DNA from: Microbacterium maritypicum
GTDB taxonomy: Bacteria > Actinomycetota > Actinomycetes > Actinomycetales > Microbacteriaceae
Length of the DNA: 64,000 bases
Assembly: GCF_041529975.1 (NCBI RefSeq)
Contig: NZ_CP168030.1
Location: 3,100,001-3,164,000 of the forward strand
Direction of reading: 5' to 3'
The notes below the pieces were generated by a model, which saw only the letters and a program-made list of their open reading frames with translations, was not told the origin of the DNA and searched no databases. Positions 63,065 through 64,000 of this stretch are shown here, in pieces. The position numbers and the translations under genes were made by a program. Each line of letters starts with the position of its first letter. Position 1 is the stretch's first letter.

Positions 63065-64000
63065 CGCCCACGTAGGCCAGACGCCGCTCTTCGTCGACCG
63101 ATTCGAAGGTCGTCGCGTAGGAGATCGGGAGTGAGCCCTCGGCCCAGCCGGCGAGATGCACATGCGGCCATTCCAGGCCCTTCGCCGCGTGCAAGGTCGA
63201 GAGGGTCACCGTCCGCATCGTGGGCTCGTGCTGGTCCTTGGCCCGCGCCATCAGCGCATCGCTGAAGCTGCGCAGGGTCGCGTCCGGTCCGGCTTCCTCG
63301 GCGAGCCGCAGGATGGCGCGCCGCGCCTCCCAGCCGCCGCGCTGCGCCCCACCGGCGGCCGGTGGCTCGTCGGTCAACCCGAGCTCGCGCAGCACCCGTT
63401 GCACCCCGGGCAGGAACCCCTGCTCGGTGGGCGCCACCGCCGCCGCACGCAGCGCCAGGATCGCCTGACGCACCTCCGGCATCGAGAAGAACCGGGTCCC
63501 GCCCAGCACCGTGGTCGCGACGCCCTCGACGGCGAGCGCCTGCTGCAGCATCGCGGACTGCGCGTGCGCACGGTACAGCACGGCGATCTCCGAAGGCGAT
63601 GCTCCGGCCGCGATCTGCGCAGAGATGGCGGCGGCGATGCCTGCGGCCTCTTCGCCCTCGGTGTCATAGGCGGTGACGGTGGGGGCATCCGCGGTGAACT
63701 GCTCTCGCGCCGGCACGAGCTCCAGCGCGCCGGGACGGCCCTGCATCAGCGCGTTCGCGACGGTGAGGATGGGGGGCTGGGAGCGGTAGTTCGTCTCGAG
63801 CCGCACCACCGTGGCATCGGGATGACGTCGTTCGAACTCGAGCAGGAACCGCTGCTCCGCCCCGGCGAAGGAGTAGATGGTCTGGCTGGCGTCGCCGACG
63901 ACGCAGATGTCGTGTCGGTCGCCGAGCCACAGCTCCAGCAGCCTGTTCTGCAGCGGCGAGACGTCTTGGAACTCATCGACCGTGAAGTGACGGTACTGCT
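62901..64000 (-). CDS. UvrD/PcrA-family ATP-dependent DNA helicase (partial, 5' end outside window)
   Basis: About 366 C-terminal codons are visible, spanning motif II (VDEFQDVSPLQ), motif III (GDASQTIYSFAGAEQRF), motif IV (LETNYRSQPPI), V (TLHAAKGLEWPHV) and VI (YVGVTRA). The protein ends ~45 residues after motif VI, so the HRDC domain of mycobacterial UvrD2 and the long PcrA tail are absent. It unwinds DNA in repair. The neighbours UPF0182, PDZ-Lon and zincin match the mycobacterial uvrD2 region, so a UvrD2-type role is likely. Confidence 0.9.
   Translation of the reverse strand, partial: QYRHFTVDEFQDVSPLQNRLLELWLGDRHDICVVGDASQTIYSFAGAEQRFLLEFERRHPDATVVRLETNYRSQPPILTVANALMQGRPGALELVPAREQFTADAPTVTAYDTEGEEAAGIAAAISAQIAAGASPSEIAVLYRAHAQSAMLQQALAVEGVATTVLGGTRFFSMPEVRQAILALRAAAVAPTEQGFLPGVQRVLRELGLTDEPPAAGGAQRGGWEARRAILRLAEEAGPDATLRSFSDALMARAKDQHEPTMRTVTLSTLHAAKGLEWPHVHLAGWAEGSLPISYATTFESVDEERRLAYVGVTRAARTLSLSWSRSAGRGERAPSRFLAEMGTTGRGTGILREMSPNATRGNRPR

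Overview
The window is high-GC actinobacterial DNA with GTG starts, dense translational coupling and 5' regions that look leaderless. A GlfT1/GlfT2/Glf galactofuran module with its ABC exporter, a whiB2-manA neighbourhood and a UPF0182/PDZ-Lon/DUF2342/UvrD block all point to Actinomycetes. Gene content and codon bias suggest Microbacteriaceae, probably Microbacterium; this is inference, since no rRNA or marker gene of the genus is present. I see no transposase, phage gene, CRISPR array or plasmid function, and no stretch above 300 bases without a gene.

Layout. (1) 1-3868: a membrane glycosyltransferase (cut by the window edge), whiB2 and manA. (2) 3937-41538: a large cell-surface glycan locus. 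It opens with two tandem O-antigen-ligase-like membrane proteins and galE. Next come the galactan genes (GlfT2-like, GlfT1-like, a Ser/Thr/Pro-linker membrane protein, Wzt/Wzm, Glf) and a GtrA flippase coupled to a frameshifted GT2. A nucleotide-sugar dehydrogenase, an acyltransferase and a multi-pass membrane protein follow. A long minus-strand operon (31669 to 19242) carries five glycosyltransferases of GT4/GT-B type, one GT2, a full-length ABC flippase and the genes for a 2,3-diacetamido uronic acid sugar. A second Wzm/Wzt pair, a secreted PF04122-repeat protein, another glycosyltransferase and a DUF4012 protein close the locus. (3) 41682-52336: a sortase-type surface protein, an LCP phosphotransferase co-transcribed with purE, and purK, a PH-domain protein, birA and three TagF-like polymerases. 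(4) 52385-64000: HtrA protease, a PLP aminotransferase, a nitrilase-family hydrolase, initiator tRNA-Met, UPF0182, PDZ-Lon protease, a zincin-like protein, a ThiF/cyclodehydratase-like protein and a UvrD-type helicase (cut by the window end).

How the genes work together. galE and glf supply UDP-galactofuranose, GlfT1/GlfT2 build a galactan, and Wzm1/Wzt1 would export it. The epimerase at 19242, dehydrogenase at 15517, oxidoreductase at 27756, aminotransferase at 28739 and acetyltransferase at 29833 form a complete WbpA/B/E/D/I-like set for UDP-ManNAc(3NAc)A. The glycosyltransferases of the same operon probably build a repeat unit with it, flipped by the MsbA/PglK-like ABC protein and polymerised by a Wzy-like protein. 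The LCP protein would attach finished polymer to peptidoglycan, and the TagF-like proteins suggest a further polyol-phosphate polymer.

The strongest general signal is non-coding. At least 14 genes have a TANNNT box (mostly TAG-type) exactly 6 or 7 nt before the start codon, which predicts leaderless mRNAs. At two gene junctions the TAG of that box is also the stop codon of the gene upstream. In a third case the box lies in the loop of the preceding gene's terminator hairpin.
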